From Paraburkholderia flava (GTDB lineage: Bacteria; Pseudomonadota; Gammaproteobacteria; Burkholderiales; Burkholderiaceae): DNA of 64,000 bases. Made by a program: the position numbers and the translations under genes. Numbering within the stretch: the stretch's first letter is position 1; each line of letters opens with the position of its first letter. Below, in pieces: positions 36,374-45,635 of this stretch. The stretch is taken from contig NZ_SMRO01000002.1 of assembly GCF_004359985.1 (NCBI RefSeq), forward strand, positions 1,936,536 through 2,000,535, written 5' to 3'. The notes under the pieces were generated by a model that worked only from the letters and a program-made list of their open reading frames with translations, did not search any database and was not told the DNA's origin.

Positions 36374-37420
36374 CTATGCCTTGACGGTCGCGAGCGCTTT
36401 CTTCACGAAGTCGTTGGTCCATGCCTTCGACAGATCGATCGTCTTGCCCTTCACGGACTCGTCGAATGCCTGCAGCGTTTTCAGCGACGTCGCGGGGCCG
36501 TCGGCGGGCATCAGACCGTCCGGCGACATCGCCTCTTTCACGTGCTCCCATGCCGCCAGATACAGCGCGCGATCGCCGAGCAGATACGACTCGGGCACCG
36601 TGTTGATCAGCTCACTGCCAGTCGCGACCTGCAGCCACTTCAGCGCGCGCACCATCGCGTTGGTCAGTGCCTGCGTGGTGTTCGGATTCTTCGTGATGAA
36701 CGACTGCGATGCGTACAGGCAGCCGGCCGGCATGTTGCCGCCGAACACCGTGTGCGTATCGGCGAGCGTGCGCGTGTCGGACACGACGCGGACGTCGCCC
36801 GAGCGTTCGAGCTTCGTCATCACCGGATCGAGATTCGCGAGCGCATCGATCTGCCCGGACTGCAGCGCGGCGATCGCACCGGCGCCCGCGCCGACGCCGA
36901 CGAACGCGACGTCCTTCGCGCTCAAACCGGCTTTCGCGAGCACGAAACTCGCCATGATCGACGTCGACGAACCGGGCGCCGTCACACCGATCTTCTTGCC
37001 CTTCAGATCGGCGATCGACTTGTAGTTCGGCATCGTCTTCTTCGACACCGCGAGCACGATCTGCGGCGCACGGCCCTGCAGCACGAATTCACGGAACGAC
37101 TGGTTCTTCGCCTGCAGCAGCAGCGTATGTTCGAATGCGCCCGATACCACGTCAGCGCTACCGCCGACTGCAGCCTTCAGCGCCTGCGAGCCGCCCGCGA
37201 AATCGGAGATCTCGACGTCGAGCCCTTCGTCCTTGAAGTAATTGCGCCGCTCGGCGATCGTCAGCGGCAGGTAGTAGAAGAGGTTCTTGCCGCCCACCGC
37301 GATCGCGACCTTCTGCGTTTCGGGTTTGCCCTGTGTGCCTTGTGCAAAGGTCAAAGGCGTACCGGCGAAAGCCGCGCCCGCGACCGCGGCTGTACCGGCG
37401 AGAAAGCGTCTGCGTTGCAT
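36374..37420 (-). CDS. ABC transporter substrate-binding protein, Tat-type signal
   Basis: 348 residues. The start MQRRRFLAGTAAVAGAAFAG has a twin-arginine-like motif (RRRFLAG), so export may use the Tat pathway. The mature protein is an NMT1/THI5-like type 2 periplasmic binding protein (AERRNYFKDEGLDVEISDFAGGSQ, GKKIGVTAPGSSTSIMA, VGVGAGAGAIAALQSGQIDAL). These bind sulfonates, nitrate, pyrimidine precursors or aromatic acids; ligand unknown. RBS CAGGAGA precedes the ATG. Encoded between the CoA-transferase and the ATPase. Confidence 0.9.
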   Translation of the reverse strand: MQRRRFLAGTAAVAGAAFAGTPLTFAQGTQGKPETQKVAIAVGGKNLFYYLPLTIAERRNYFKDEGLDVEISDFAGGSQALKAAVGGSADVVSGAFEHTLLLQAKNQSFREFVLQGRAPQIVLAVSKKTMPNYKSIADLKGKKIGVTAPGSSTSIMASFVLAKAGLSAKDVAFVGVGAGAGAIAALQSGQIDALANLDPVMTKLERSGDVRVVSDTRTLADTHTVFGGNMPAGCLYASQSFITKNPNTTQALTNAMVRALKWLQVATGSELINTVPESYLLGDRALYLAAWEHVKEAMSPDGLMPADGPATSLKTLQAFDESVKGKTIDLSKAWTNDFVKKALATVKA

Positions 37421-37510
37421 CGTCGAAGTCTCCTGTCGTTGTTGTTCGTGTGCGCGATGAAACCGGCACGCGTCGCGCCTGCCGTTGCTGCCAGCCGCCG
37501 TCGTTAGTAA

Positions 37511-38734
37511 TCAGACGATCTGTTGTTCGTGCAGCCGCGCGATGTGCTGTGCATCATAACCTAGCGATTGCAGGACTTCATCGGTATGTTCACCCAGTTC
37601 CGGACCGAGCCAGCGCGTGTCGCCAGGCGTGTCGGACAGCTTCGGCGTGACCGCCGGCAACGCGATCTCGCGGCCGTCCTGCCACTTGAAGCGCTGGATC
37701 ATCTGGCGCGCGAGATACTGCGGATCGGTGAACATGTCCGCGACGCTGTAGATGCGCCCGACCGGCACGTCCGCTGCGTTGAGCACCGCAAGCGCCTCGT
37801 CGATCGTGCGGCTGGCGAGCCACGCGGCGATCGCGCCGTCGATCTCCGCGGTGCGCGGCACGCGGCCGTCGTTGTGCGCGAGCGAGGGATCGTCGGCGAG
37901 ATCGGCGCGGTCAATGGCGAGCATCAGCCGGCGGAAGATCGGATCGCTGTTGCCGCCGATCACGATACTGCCGTCGCGGCACGGGTACGTATTCGACGGC
38001 ACGATGCCCGGCAGCGATGCGCCGGTGCGCTCGCGCACCATCCCGTACACGCCGTACTCGGGCACGACGCTTTCCATCATGTTGAACACGGCCTCGTACA
38101 GCGCGACGTCGACGATCTGCCCTTTGCCGCCATTCGTGTTCTTGTGATGCAGCGCCATCAATGCGCCGATCACGCCGTGCAGCGCGGCGATCGAGTCGCC
38201 GATCGAGATACCGATGCGCGGCGGCGGCAAGTCCGGATAGCCGGTGATATGCCGCAACCCGCCCATCGATTCGGCGATCGCGCCGAAGCCCGGCCGGTCG
38301 CGATACGGGCCGGTCTGGCCGTAGCCGGACAGACGCACCATCACGAGACCGGGGTTCTCGGCGGACAGCACGTCGTAGCCCAGGCCGAGTTTTTCGAGCA
38401 GCCCGGGCCGGAAATTCTCGACGACGATATCGGCTTCGCGCGCAAGACGCCGGACGATCTCCTTGCCCTCTTCCGCTTTCAGATTGATCGTCACCGATTT
38501 CTTGTTGCGCGCCTGCACGGCCCACCACAGCGACGTGCCGCCCGCTTCCGGATAGAGCTTGCGCCACTTGCGCAGAGGGTCGCCGCCTTTCGGATCTTCG
38601 ATCTTGATCACGTCCGCGCCGAACTCGCCGAGAAAGCGCGCGGCGAACGGGCCGGCGATCAGCGTGCCGAGTTCGAGCACCTTGACGCCCGCAAGCGGGC
38701 CGGCCGCTTTGGCGGTGGGGGTCGTCGTGTTCAT
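37511..38734 (-). CDS. Class III CoA-transferase (CaiB/BaiF family)
   Basis: 407 residues. Transfers CoA between carboxylic acids through an aspartyl anhydride. N-terminal GVKVLELGTLIAGPFAARFLGEFGADVIKIEDPKGGDP is diagnostic, and the catalytic Asp is in ISIGDSIAALHG at about 177. Family members act on formate/oxalate, carnitine, bile acids, aromatic or alpha-methyl acids. Its place at the head of an ABC importer operon suggests that the imported acid is activated to its CoA ester; the compound is not identifiable. 90 bases before the binding-protein gene. Confidence 0.9.
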   Translation of the reverse strand: MNTTTPTAKAAGPLAGVKVLELGTLIAGPFAARFLGEFGADVIKIEDPKGGDPLRKWRKLYPEAGGTSLWWAVQARNKKSVTINLKAEEGKEIVRRLAREADIVVENFRPGLLEKLGLGYDVLSAENPGLVMVRLSGYGQTGPYRDRPGFGAIAESMGGLRHITGYPDLPPPRIGISIGDSIAALHGVIGALMALHHKNTNGGKGQIVDVALYEAVFNMMESVVPEYGVYGMVRERTGASLPGIVPSNTYPCRDGSIVIGGNSDPIFRRLMLAIDRADLADDPSLAHNDGRVPRTAEIDGAIAAWLASRTIDEALAVLNAADVPVGRIYSVADMFTDPQYLARQMIQRFKWQDGREIALPAVTPKLSDTPGDTRWLGPELGEHTDEVLQSLGYDAQHIARLHEQQIV

Positions 38735-38826
38735 CTGTCTCCTTCGGTTTTTCGCGTGGGTTCGCCGGGCTGCGATGTGCTCGACATGAACTGCGTCCGC
38801 CGACGCATCGCGCGACGCGGTTGCCG

Positions 38827-39423
38827 CTACAGCGAGCGACGGTCGAGCATCGCGCGGGCGATGGTGCCCGCGTCCACGTATTCGAGTTCGCCGCCGACCG
38901 GCACGCCGCGCGCAAGCCGCGTCACCGCGAGACCGCGCGCCTTCAGCGTCTGACCGAGGTAATGCGCGGTCGCTTCGCCTTCGTTCGTGAAATTGGTCGC
39001 GAGCACGACTTCCTTGACGATCCCGTCCGACGCACGCTTCACAAGCCGGTCGAAATGGATCTCCTTCGGACCGATGCCGTCGAGCGGACTCAGACGACCC
39101 ATCAGCACGAAGTAGAGACCGCGGTAGGTCATCGTCTGCTCGAGCATGATCTGGTCAGCGGGTGTTTCGACGACGCACAGCAGCGTCGGATCGCGCTCTT
39201 CATCGCTGCAGACTTCGCAGATCTGCGCTTCGGTGAAGGTGTTGCACTTCTCGCAGTGCTGCAGATGCTCGGTCGCGAACAGCAGCGAACGGCCGAGCTT
39301 TTCGGCGCCCTCGCGATCGTGCTGCATCAGGTGATACGCCATGCGCTGCGCGGATTTCGGCCCGACACCGGGCAGGATGCGCAGCGCTTCCACGAGTGCC
39401 GACAGGGCGGACGGTTGTTTCAT
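38827..39423 (-). CDS. recR: Recombination protein RecR
   Basis: 198 residues. RecR works with RecF/RecO to load RecA at gaps. N-terminal helix-hairpin-helix ([19 protein letters not shown]), a Cys4 zinc finger ([16 protein letters not shown]), a Toprim domain ([16 protein letters not shown]) and a C-terminal Walker B-like segment ([17 protein letters not shown]). Last gene of dnaX-ybaB-recR, the order conserved in many bacteria; 82 bases after ybaB. Confidence 0.96.
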   Translation of the reverse strand: MKQPSALSALVEALRILPGVGPKSAQRMAYHLMQHDREGAEKLGRSLLFATEHLQHCEKCNTFTEAQICEVCSDEERDPTLLCVVETPADQIMLEQTMTYRGLYFVLMGRLSPLDGIGPKEIHFDRLVKRASDGIVKEVVLATNFTNEGEATAHYLGQTLKARGLAVTRLARGVPVGGELEYVDAGTIARAMLDRRSL

Positions 39424-39505
39424 GCGATGACGGCGACGGCGCGGAAGAGGATCGAATGGAGAGTGGACGGCGATGCTCGATGCAGGCCGCCGTCCGGGTG
39501 CGGGT

Positions 39506-39832
39506 TCAGAACGGCAGCTTGAATCCCGGCGGCAGCGGCAGACCCGACGTCATGCCGCCCATCTTTTCCTGCGCGGTGGCTTCTGCCTTACGCACGGCGT
39601 CGTTGAACGCAGCGGCGACCAGATCTTCGAGCATGTCCTTGTCGTCGGCGAGCAGGCTCGGGTCGATCGACACGCGACGCACGTCGTTCTTGCAGGTCAT
39701 CGTCACCTTCACGAGACCGGCGCCGGACTGGCCCTCGACCTCGATCAGCGCGAGCTGGTCCTGCATCTTCTTCATGTTTTCCTGCATCTGCTGGGCCTGT
39801 TTCATCAGGCCGGCGAGTTGACCTTTCATCAT
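39506..39832 (-). CDS. ybaB: YbaB/EbfC nucleoid-associated protein
   Basis: 108 residues. Small dimeric DNA-binding protein; homologues act as nucleoid proteins. Sequence [28 protein letters not shown] forms the long N-terminal helix, followed by the strand region [25 protein letters not shown] and the helix [19 protein letters not shown], ending with [16 protein letters not shown]. Standard length. 74 bases after dnaX and upstream of recR in the same operon. Confidence 0.95.
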   Translation of the reverse strand: MMKGQLAGLMKQAQQMQENMKKMQDQLALIEVEGQSGAGLVKVTMTCKNDVRRVSIDPSLLADDKDMLEDLVAAAFNDAVRKAEATAQEKMGGMTSGLPLPPGFKLPF

Positions 39833-39906
39833 GGATGTACTCCTTGTGGATCGTGATCGTTAAAGCGGTGGTGTTTTATGGGGTGACGTGCCGACTGCGC
39901 TCGATG

Positions 39907-42417
39907 TCAGTGCGCTGATGCTGCGCCATCCTGTGCGATCGGCCGGATCGAACCCGGCACGATGCTCGCGCCGAATTCGCGGATCAGCGACTGCACGAAC
40001 GGATCGGCGCCGATCTCGCGCTCGGCTTCCTTCTGACGCTGCGCGCGCGTGGCGGCATCGAGCGCAGCGGCCGTGCGGCGCGCGGGGCCGACTTCCACCT
40101 GCACGTCGACGTCCCGGCCAAGGCGCTCCGCAAGCGCGGTCTTCAGCTTCGCGACCTGCGACGCTTCCGCGTATTGCGGCACCGGCACGTTGAGCCGCAG
40201 CGTCGCGCCGTCGAGCGCCATCAGTTCGCTGTTGAATGCCAGCTGGTACGAAATGCCCTTCAACGGCAAGCCGGCGGCAAGCGCCGGCCAGTCGCCTTCA
40301 AAGCCGAGCGGATTGAGCGGCACGGCCGGCGGCAGCGGACGCGTATCGACGACCACCGGCGCTTCGGTGCGTGCGGACGCTGCGCCGCCGTTGACGCGGA
40401 CGTCGTCGGGGCCGCTGTCGAAGACCGGTACGAAGCCGTCGTCGGGGCCGGCGAAGAATGCATCGTCGCCTGAGACGGGGATGTAGTCGTCGGGCGGTAT
40501 GTCGTCCCATGGCGGGGTCGATGCGGCGCTTTGTTCGCGCTTGTCCTGGGCGGGCTTCGGACGGGCCGCCGGTTCGCTCTGCGCAGCGCGGCGTGCCTCG
40601 GACGGTACCGGCACTGGCACGGCGACACGCGGTGCGGCCGTTTTGGGCGCAGCGGTCGATGCCGCTTGAGGCGCGGCAGCCACCCGGTCACGCGTCGACG
40701 AAACCTTGAGCCCCGCGTTGCGCAGTACGTCGAGCGCAGCGCTTGCACCGCCTGCCGGGCGACGCGAGTCGACTGCTGGTGCGCGCTCGGCGCTTTCCGC
40801 TTTATCGGTTGCTGCCGCTCCGGTTGGGACCGGCGCTTCGCTAACGGGCTTGTTGTGGACTGCAGGTTCGATGGCCGCAGGCTGTGATTCGGCCTCAGCT
40901 TCCGCCGCTAGCAGCGCGGTCGTTTCGGCGAGCTGCGATTGCGCTTCGACCGCACCATCATCGCGCGATGCGTTGATGGTGTCGGCTTGCGACTCGGCTT
41001 TCGCCTCGATCGGCGTAGCGGTTTCCGGCAAAGTCGCAGCCTTCGGTTCGACGATCGCGTCACCGGAAGTCGCGCTCCGGGGAATCTGAGGCGCTACGCT
41101 CGCGGACAGGGCATCGTCGATCTTGCCGACTCGCACGTTCTGCGTTTCGGCACTCGCCTGCGGCACGACTGCGGCCGGCGCCGGCTGCACCGTTTTCGCC
41201 GCCGGCATCGCTTGCGTCTGCGCGGCATTGCCCGCAGCTTGCACCGGCGCGGACGCACGCCGCGCGTCGGCGGATGAAGATGTCGACGGCCGCGCGGCCG
41301 GCACCGTGCCACCACCGTTACCACCGCCATTCGGCGCGGGCTCGAATGCGAGCATCCGCAGCAGCGTCATCGTGAAGCCCGCGTATTCGTCCGGCGCGAG
41401 ACCGAGTTCGCTGCGGCCGATCGTGGCGATCTGATAATAAAGCTGCACCTGCTCCGGACTCAGCGCATCGGCGAAGCGGCGCAGATCGCCGGCCTCCGGC
41501 CATTCGTCAAGCACCGACGCCGGCGCGAACTGCGCCCACGCGACACGGTGCAGCAGACTCGCCAGATCCTGCAGCGCGGTCGAAAACGACAGGCTGCGCA
41601 GTGCCATCTCGTCGGCAATCGCGAGCACTGCGGCGCCGTCGCCTGCCGCCAGCGCGTCGAGCAGACGCACCAGATAACTTTGATCGAGCGCGCCGAGCAT
41701 GCCGCGCACGGCCTCCTCGGTCACCTGATTAGCCGAATAGGCGATCGCCTGATCGGTCAGCGAAAGCGCGTCGCGCATCGAGCCGTCTGCGGCACGCGCG
41801 AGCAGCCGCAGCGCCTGCGCTTCGAAACTGATCTGTTCCTCGCCGAGGATGTGCTCCAGGTGCGACACGATGTGCCCCGCCGGCATCTGCTTCAGATTGA
41901 ACTGCAGGCAGCGCGACAGCACGGTGACCGGGATTTTCTGCGGATCGGTAGTGGCGAGAATGAATTTGACGTGCGGCGGCGGTTCTTCCAGCGTCTTCAA
42001 CATCGCGTTGAACGCGTGGTTGGTCAGCATGTGCACTTCGTCGATCATGTAGACCTTGAAGCGCGCATCGACCGGCGCGTAGACCGCACGTTCGAGCAGC
42101 GCCGCCATCTCGTCGACGCCGCGGTTGCTCGCCGCGTCCATTTCGACGTAATCGACGAACCGCCCTTCATCGATCTCGCGACACGCGCGGCACACGCCGC
42201 ACGGTGTCGACGTGATGCCGGTCTCGCAGTTCAGCGCCTTCGCGAAGATGCGCGACAGCGTCGTCTTGCCGACGCCGCGCGTGCCGGTAAACAGATAGGC
42301 GTGGTGCAGACGGCCGCCGTCGAGGGCGTGCGTGAGCGCGCGCACCACGTGCTCCTGTCCGACGAGCGAAGCGAAATCCTTCGGCCGCCATTTGCGTGCG
42401 AGAACTTGATAGGTCAT
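39907..42417 (-). CDS. dnaX: DNA polymerase III subunits tau/gamma
   Basis: 836 residues. Clamp-loader ATPase. Walker A GTRGVGKTTLSR at about 45, zinc site CETGITSTPCGVCRAC (four Cys), Walker B VYMIDEVHML and sensor motifs ATTDPQKIPVTVLSRCLQF. After the collar domain comes a long Ala/Pro/Glu-rich insertion (about 360-640), larger than in E. coli tau, before the C-terminal polymerase- and helicase-binding region. I see no run of six A that would give an E. coli-type programmed frameshift. Upstream of ybaB-recR; ffs lies 213 bases ahead on the same strand. Confidence 0.96.
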   Translation of the reverse strand: MTYQVLARKWRPKDFASLVGQEHVVRALTHALDGGRLHHAYLFTGTRGVGKTTLSRIFAKALNCETGITSTPCGVCRACREIDEGRFVDYVEMDAASNRGVDEMAALLERAVYAPVDARFKVYMIDEVHMLTNHAFNAMLKTLEEPPPHVKFILATTDPQKIPVTVLSRCLQFNLKQMPAGHIVSHLEHILGEEQISFEAQALRLLARAADGSMRDALSLTDQAIAYSANQVTEEAVRGMLGALDQSYLVRLLDALAAGDGAAVLAIADEMALRSLSFSTALQDLASLLHRVAWAQFAPASVLDEWPEAGDLRRFADALSPEQVQLYYQIATIGRSELGLAPDEYAGFTMTLLRMLAFEPAPNGGGNGGGTVPAARPSTSSSADARRASAPVQAAGNAAQTQAMPAAKTVQPAPAAVVPQASAETQNVRVGKIDDALSASVAPQIPRSATSGDAIVEPKAATLPETATPIEAKAESQADTINASRDDGAVEAQSQLAETTALLAAEAEAESQPAAIEPAVHNKPVSEAPVPTGAAATDKAESAERAPAVDSRRPAGGASAALDVLRNAGLKVSSTRDRVAAAPQAASTAAPKTAAPRVAVPVPVPSEARRAAQSEPAARPKPAQDKREQSAASTPPWDDIPPDDYIPVSGDDAFFAGPDDGFVPVFDSGPDDVRVNGGAASARTEAPVVVDTRPLPPAVPLNPLGFEGDWPALAAGLPLKGISYQLAFNSELMALDGATLRLNVPVPQYAEASQVAKLKTALAERLGRDVDVQVEVGPARRTAAALDAATRAQRQKEAEREIGADPFVQSLIREFGASIVPGSIRPIAQDGAASAH

Positions 42418-42629
42418 CCGGAAATTGTATCAGCAACGTCGTCCCATACAGACGAATCGAAAGCGTCGGACCGGACGGTACGAACCCGTGGCCGCACGAT
42501 AGAAATTTCGTCGATTGGGTGTAGCTGAAATTGGAAAACTGATGTGCTGAAAATGAGCAGTAAGCTGAGCAACAAGCGAAATTGCGCAACTCAAACCAGC
42601 GGAAGAACAGCGGAGAAAAAGTGGAAGGT

Positions 42630-42725
42630 GACGAGCCTGACCCTCGGCACTGGTGGAAAACGGCTGTGGCTGCTTCGTTCCCGACCTGACCAGGTTGACC
42701 GCCCCTCCATGCGAGGAGGCCCGTC
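42630..42725 (-). ncRNA. ffs: 4.5S signal recognition particle RNA (bacterial small type)
   Basis: About 96 nt. Read on the minus strand, the tip contains GGTCAGGTCGGGAACGAAGCAGCC, split here as the conserved GGTCAGGT, a GGAA-type tetraloop (GGGAAC) and GAAGCAGCC, all hallmarks of SRP RNA helix 8. The ends GACGGGCCT and AGGCTCGTC pair. Downstream on the minus strand CACTTTTTCTC supplies a U-run for termination, and a TAGAAT -10 sits 7 bases before the predicted 5' end. The RNA partners with Ffh in membrane protein targeting. Confidence 0.9.
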
Positions 42726-43130
42726 ACGTCGCATTCTATCATCGGTGCTGCTGCAGCGCGACAGTTAAAGTGAACGACCTTCGCGTAACGCCCACCCGCA
42801 AAGGCGTCGCGCGCCTGGTAGTGCCTCTTGTGTTTACCGTTAAAACCACCAGATACGTGTCGTGGAAATTCCCGCGCGAGGATAAAGCCCCACTGTCCTG
42901 ATGACTACTATCGCGGCGGGCAACGCATAGCGAATTAAGCTAAACTGGCGGCCAGATGTCCCGCAATACAGGTCCCCATAGCGCCCTTCCGAGGCTGCCT
43001 TCGCAGGTACTCGAACGGGTTCGACCGGGGCTCGGCGTGCGGCTACACGAACAGAAGTTTTTCCGGTTTTGGTGTATCGTGGCGAGCAATTAATTCAGGC
43101 CGGCCTCGACCCTAAAGAGGTATTCATACA
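42726..43130. other. Gene-free region between ffs and trxA
   Basis: About 400 bases without a credible gene. The left end holds the ffs -10 (minus-strand TAGAAT, 42738-42733). The right end must contain the trxA promoter, but I see no convincing -35/-10 pair. A GAGG lies 10 bases before the trxA ATG. Confidence 0.5.
42733..42738 (-). promoter_or_regulatory. Probable ffs -10 element
   Basis: Minus-strand TAGAAT lies 7 bases before the predicted 5' end of the SRP RNA at 42725. The -35 is not clear. Confidence 0.5.
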
Positions 43131-43457
43131 ATGAGCGAACAAATCAAGCACATCAGCGACGCATCGTTCGAAACGGACGTCGTGAAATCCGATAAACCCG
43201 TACTGCTCGACTTCTGGGCCGAATGGTGCGGTCCCTGCAAGATGATCGCCCCGATCCTCGACGAAGTCGCGAAGGAATACGACGGTCGCGTGCAGATCGC
43301 GAAGATCAACGTGGACGAGCATCAATCGACGCCGGTCAAGTTTGGCGTGCGTGGTATCCCGACGCTGATCCTGTTCAAGAACGGCGCGGTCGCTGCACAG
43401 AAAGTGGGCGCCCTGTCGAAATCGCAACTGACCGCGTTCCTCGACGGCAACCTGTAA
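43131..43457 (+). CDS. trxA: Thioredoxin
   Basis: 108 residues, the standard length of thioredoxin 1. Cytoplasmic dithiol reductant. Active site [13 protein letters not shown] with the two Cys at about 33 and 36; the structural cis-Pro is in [13 protein letters not shown]. The N-terminus ([24 protein letters not shown]) is typical. It lies upstream of rho, a frequent arrangement. A long hairpin follows the stop. Confidence 0.96.
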   Translation: MSEQIKHISDASFETDVVKSDKPVLLDFWAEWCGPCKMIAPILDEVAKEYDGRVQIAKINVDEHQSTPVKFGVRGIPTLILFKNGAVAAQKVGALSKSQLTAFLDGNL

Positions 43458-43482
43458 AGCATCCGGCTCCTCGTGAGTCGCA

Positions 43483-43514
43483 CCGGTCGTGTTGTCCACC
43501 GACAACACGACCGG
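43483..43514. terminator. Perfect 14-bp hairpin after trxA
   Basis: CCGGTCGTGTTGTC pairs exactly with GACAACACGACCGG, loop CACC, 26 bases after the trxA stop. No U-tract follows, so it is a Rho-type or stability hairpin rather than a classical intrinsic terminator. Confidence 0.55.
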
Positions 43515-43555
43515 CTCGCAGATGCACTTGCCTCACGTCGGCGGAATCCGGCGTG

Positions 43556-43564
43556 TGCTATGCT
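43556..43564 (+). promoter_or_regulatory. Candidate extended -10 for rho
   Basis: TGC-TATGCT fits an extended -10 (TGnTAnnnT) about 100 bp before the rho ATG. No clear -35 is visible. Confidence 0.35.
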
Positions 43565-43599
43565 AGAATCCACAAAACGTCGAAAAGACGTGTAAGTCC

Positions 43600-43617
43600 T
43601 TGAGCGGTTCCGCTCAA
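43600..43617 (+). other. Hairpin in rho leader
   Basis: TTGAGCGG and CCGCTCAA form an 8-bp stem with a two-base spacer, followed by TTCTCCTCCC. It sits about 50 bases before the rho ATG; rho leaders often carry autoregulatory attenuation signals. The function is inference. Confidence 0.4.
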
Positions 43618-43667
43618 TTCTCCTCCCAGATTTCATTTCGTCGCACCTTCTCCCGCGGGTTCTCCGT

Positions 43668-44933
43668 ATGCATTTATCCGAGCTCAAGACACTGCACGTG
43701 TCTGAATTGATCGAGATGGCCAATGGCCTCGAGATCGAAAGTGCGAACCGCCTGCGCAAGCAGGAACTGATGTTCGCCATTCTTAAAAAACGCGCCAAAA
43801 CTGGCGAAACGATTTTCGGCGACGGCACGCTCGAAGTATTGCCGGACGGCTTCGGCTTCCTGCGTTCGCCGGAAACCTCTTACCTCGCGAGCACGGACGA
43901 CATCTACATCAGTCCATCGCAGATCCGCCGCTTCAACCTGCACACCGGCGACACGATCGAAGGCGAAGTGCGCACGCCGAAAGACGGCGAACGCTATTTC
44001 GCGCTGGTGAAGGTCGACAAGGTCAACGGCCAGCCGCCGGAGGCGTCGAAGCACAAGATCATGTTCGAAAACCTCACGCCGCTGCACCCGAACAAGGTGC
44101 TACTGCTGGAGCGCGAAATGCGCGGCGAGGAGAACGTGACGGGCCGGATCATCGACATGATCGCGCCGATCGGCAAGGGCCAGCGCGGCCTGCTGGTCGC
44201 GTCGCCGAAGTCCGGCAAGACGGTGATGCTGCAGCACATCGCGCACGCCATCAAACAGAATCATCCGGACGTCATCCTGTTCGTGCTTCTGATCGACGAA
44301 CGTCCTGAAGAAGTGACGGAAATGCAGCGCTCGGTCGCAGGCGAAGTGATCGCGTCGACGTTCGACGAACCCGCCGCGCGTCACGTGCAGGTCGCCGAAA
44401 TGGTGATCGAGAAAGCCAAGCGCCTCGTCGAAATGAAGAACGACGTCGTGATTCTGCTCGACTCGATCACGCGTCTCGCCCGTGCATACAACACCGTCGT
44501 CCCGGCATCGGGCAAGGTGTTGACGGGCGGTGTCGATGCGAACGCGCTGCAACGCCCGAAGCGCTTCTTCGGCGCGGCACGTAACATCGAGGAAGGCGGT
44601 TCGCTGACGATCATCGGCACCGCGCTGATCGAAACCGGCAGCCGCATGGACGACGTGATCTACGAAGAGTTCAAGGGCACCGGCAACATGGAAGTGCACT
44701 TGGAGCGCCGCCTCGCGGAAAAGCGCGTCTATCCGTCGATCAACCTGAACAAGTCCGGCACGCGCCGCGAAGAACTGCTGATCAAGCCGGAAATCCTGCA
44801 AAAGATCTGGGTGCTGCGCAAGTTCATCCACGACATGGACGAAGTCGAAGCCATGGAATTCCTGCTCGACAAGGTTCGCCAGACCAAGAGCAACTCCGAG
44901 TTCTTCGACATGATGCGTCGCGGCAACAACTGA
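43668..44933 (+). CDS. rho: Transcription termination factor Rho
   Basis: 421 residues. Hexameric RNA-dependent ATPase. N-terminal Rho domain ([38 protein letters not shown]), cold-shock RNA-binding domain ([32 protein letters not shown]), P-loop [18 protein letters not shown], Walker [17 protein letters not shown]-loop and R-loop segments ([31 protein letters not shown]). Standard length, no insert. No clear Shine-Dalgarno sequence precedes the ATG. A strong terminator follows. Confidence 0.97.
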   Translation: MHLSELKTLHVSELIEMANGLEIESANRLRKQELMFAILKKRAKTGETIFGDGTLEVLPDGFGFLRSPETSYLASTDDIYISPSQIRRFNLHTGDTIEGEVRTPKDGERYFALVKVDKVNGQPPEASKHKIMFENLTPLHPNKVLLLEREMRGEENVTGRIIDMIAPIGKGQRGLLVASPKSGKTVMLQHIAHAIKQNHPDVILFVLLIDERPEEVTEMQRSVAGEVIASTFDEPAARHVQVAEMVIEKAKRLVEMKNDVVILLDSITRLARAYNTVVPASGKVLTGGVDANALQRPKRFFGAARNIEEGGSLTIIGTALIETGSRMDDVIYEEFKGTGNMEVHLERRLAEKRVYPSINLNKSGTRREELLIKPEILQKIWVLRKFIHDMDEVEAMEFLLDKVRQTKSNSEFFDMMRRGNN

Positions 44934-44971
44934 TACGCCGCGCTGTATCGCTCGAATCAGAGCTGCAATAC

Positions 44972-45003
44972 AAACCGTCCGCCTCGTGCGGACGGTTTTT
45001 TTT
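44972..45003 (+). terminator. rho terminator
   Basis: AAACCGTCCGC / GCGGACGGTTT forms an 11-bp stem with a 5-base loop, followed by a run of T, 39 bases after the rho stop. Classical intrinsic terminator. Confidence 0.92.
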
Positions 45004-45050
45004 CGTCCATCGCAACCGTATCGTGCACCTGCACGTTCGCCCGAACCTGT

Positions 45051-45077
45051 ACGTGAACGTCCACGTTGATCTACAAT
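45051..45077 (+). promoter_or_regulatory. Candidate MerR-type operator/promoter
   Basis: An ACGTG/CACGT dyad (45051-45055, 45062-45066) lies just before a TACAAT -10 (45072-45077). MerR-family proteins bind dyads in promoter spacers, so this may be the autoregulated promoter of the merR-MFS operon. The -35 is weak. Confidence 0.35.
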
Positions 45078-45107
45078 GACGACCATCTGCTCACGATACA
45101 AGCCGCC

Positions 45108-45635
45108 ATGGCCAAAGATCCCGTCGATCCACCGTTGCTCACCGTGCAGGACGCCGCGAAGCGTCTGCACGTCACGCCACGCACGCTCAAGTACTACGAG
45201 GAACGCGGGCTCGTCACGCCGACCCGCAGCGAAGGCCGCTACCGGCTCTACGACAGCGACGATCTCGAACGCTTCGCGCGGATTCTGCGGCTGCGTTCGC
45301 TCGGCTTCTCGCTGCAGGGCATTACCGAAATGCTCAAGCGACCGTTCGAACGACACGAAGGCGGCCGCAGCCGGTTGTCGGACGCGTCGCTGCGCGAAAT
45401 CCGCGATGCGCTGACACAGCAGATCGACGCACTCGACGCACGCATCGAATCCGTCAGTCGCGAGTTAAAGGAAGCGCGCACGCTGCGCACGGAACTGAGC
45501 CACGACCTCGATTACGTCGCGCGACGCGTCGCCGGCGAAAGCGCCGACACGCTGCTCGAACAGCGGCGCGATGAACTCGTGCGCAAGCGGACCGCCGCCG
45601 CAAAACGCGCGAAGCCCAAGGCTCCATCGGCATGA
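45108..45635 (+). CDS. MerR-family transcriptional regulator
   Basis: 175 residues from the ATG at 45108; a TTG at 45066 in frame would place coding sequence over the promoter. Winged helix at about 9-75 (LLTVQDAAKRLHVTPRTLKYYEERGLVTPTRSEGRYRLYDSDDLERF), then a long dimerising coiled coil (about 100-160). No clustered Cys for metal sensing, so an organic effector is more likely. Its stop overlaps the MFS start (ATGA), so regulator and exporter are coupled; a drug- or metabolite-responsive switch is inferred. Confidence 0.87.
   Translation: MAKDPVDPPLLTVQDAAKRLHVTPRTLKYYEERGLVTPTRSEGRYRLYDSDDLERFARILRLRSLGFSLQGITEMLKRPFERHEGGRSRLSDASLREIRDALTQQIDALDARIESVSRELKEARTLRTELSHDLDYVARRVAGESADTLLEQRRDELVRKRTAAAKRAKPKAPSA

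Noticed and set aside
43010..43040. GGTTCGA sequence resembling a tRNA T-loop
   Set aside because: No acceptor or anticodon stem can be folded around it.
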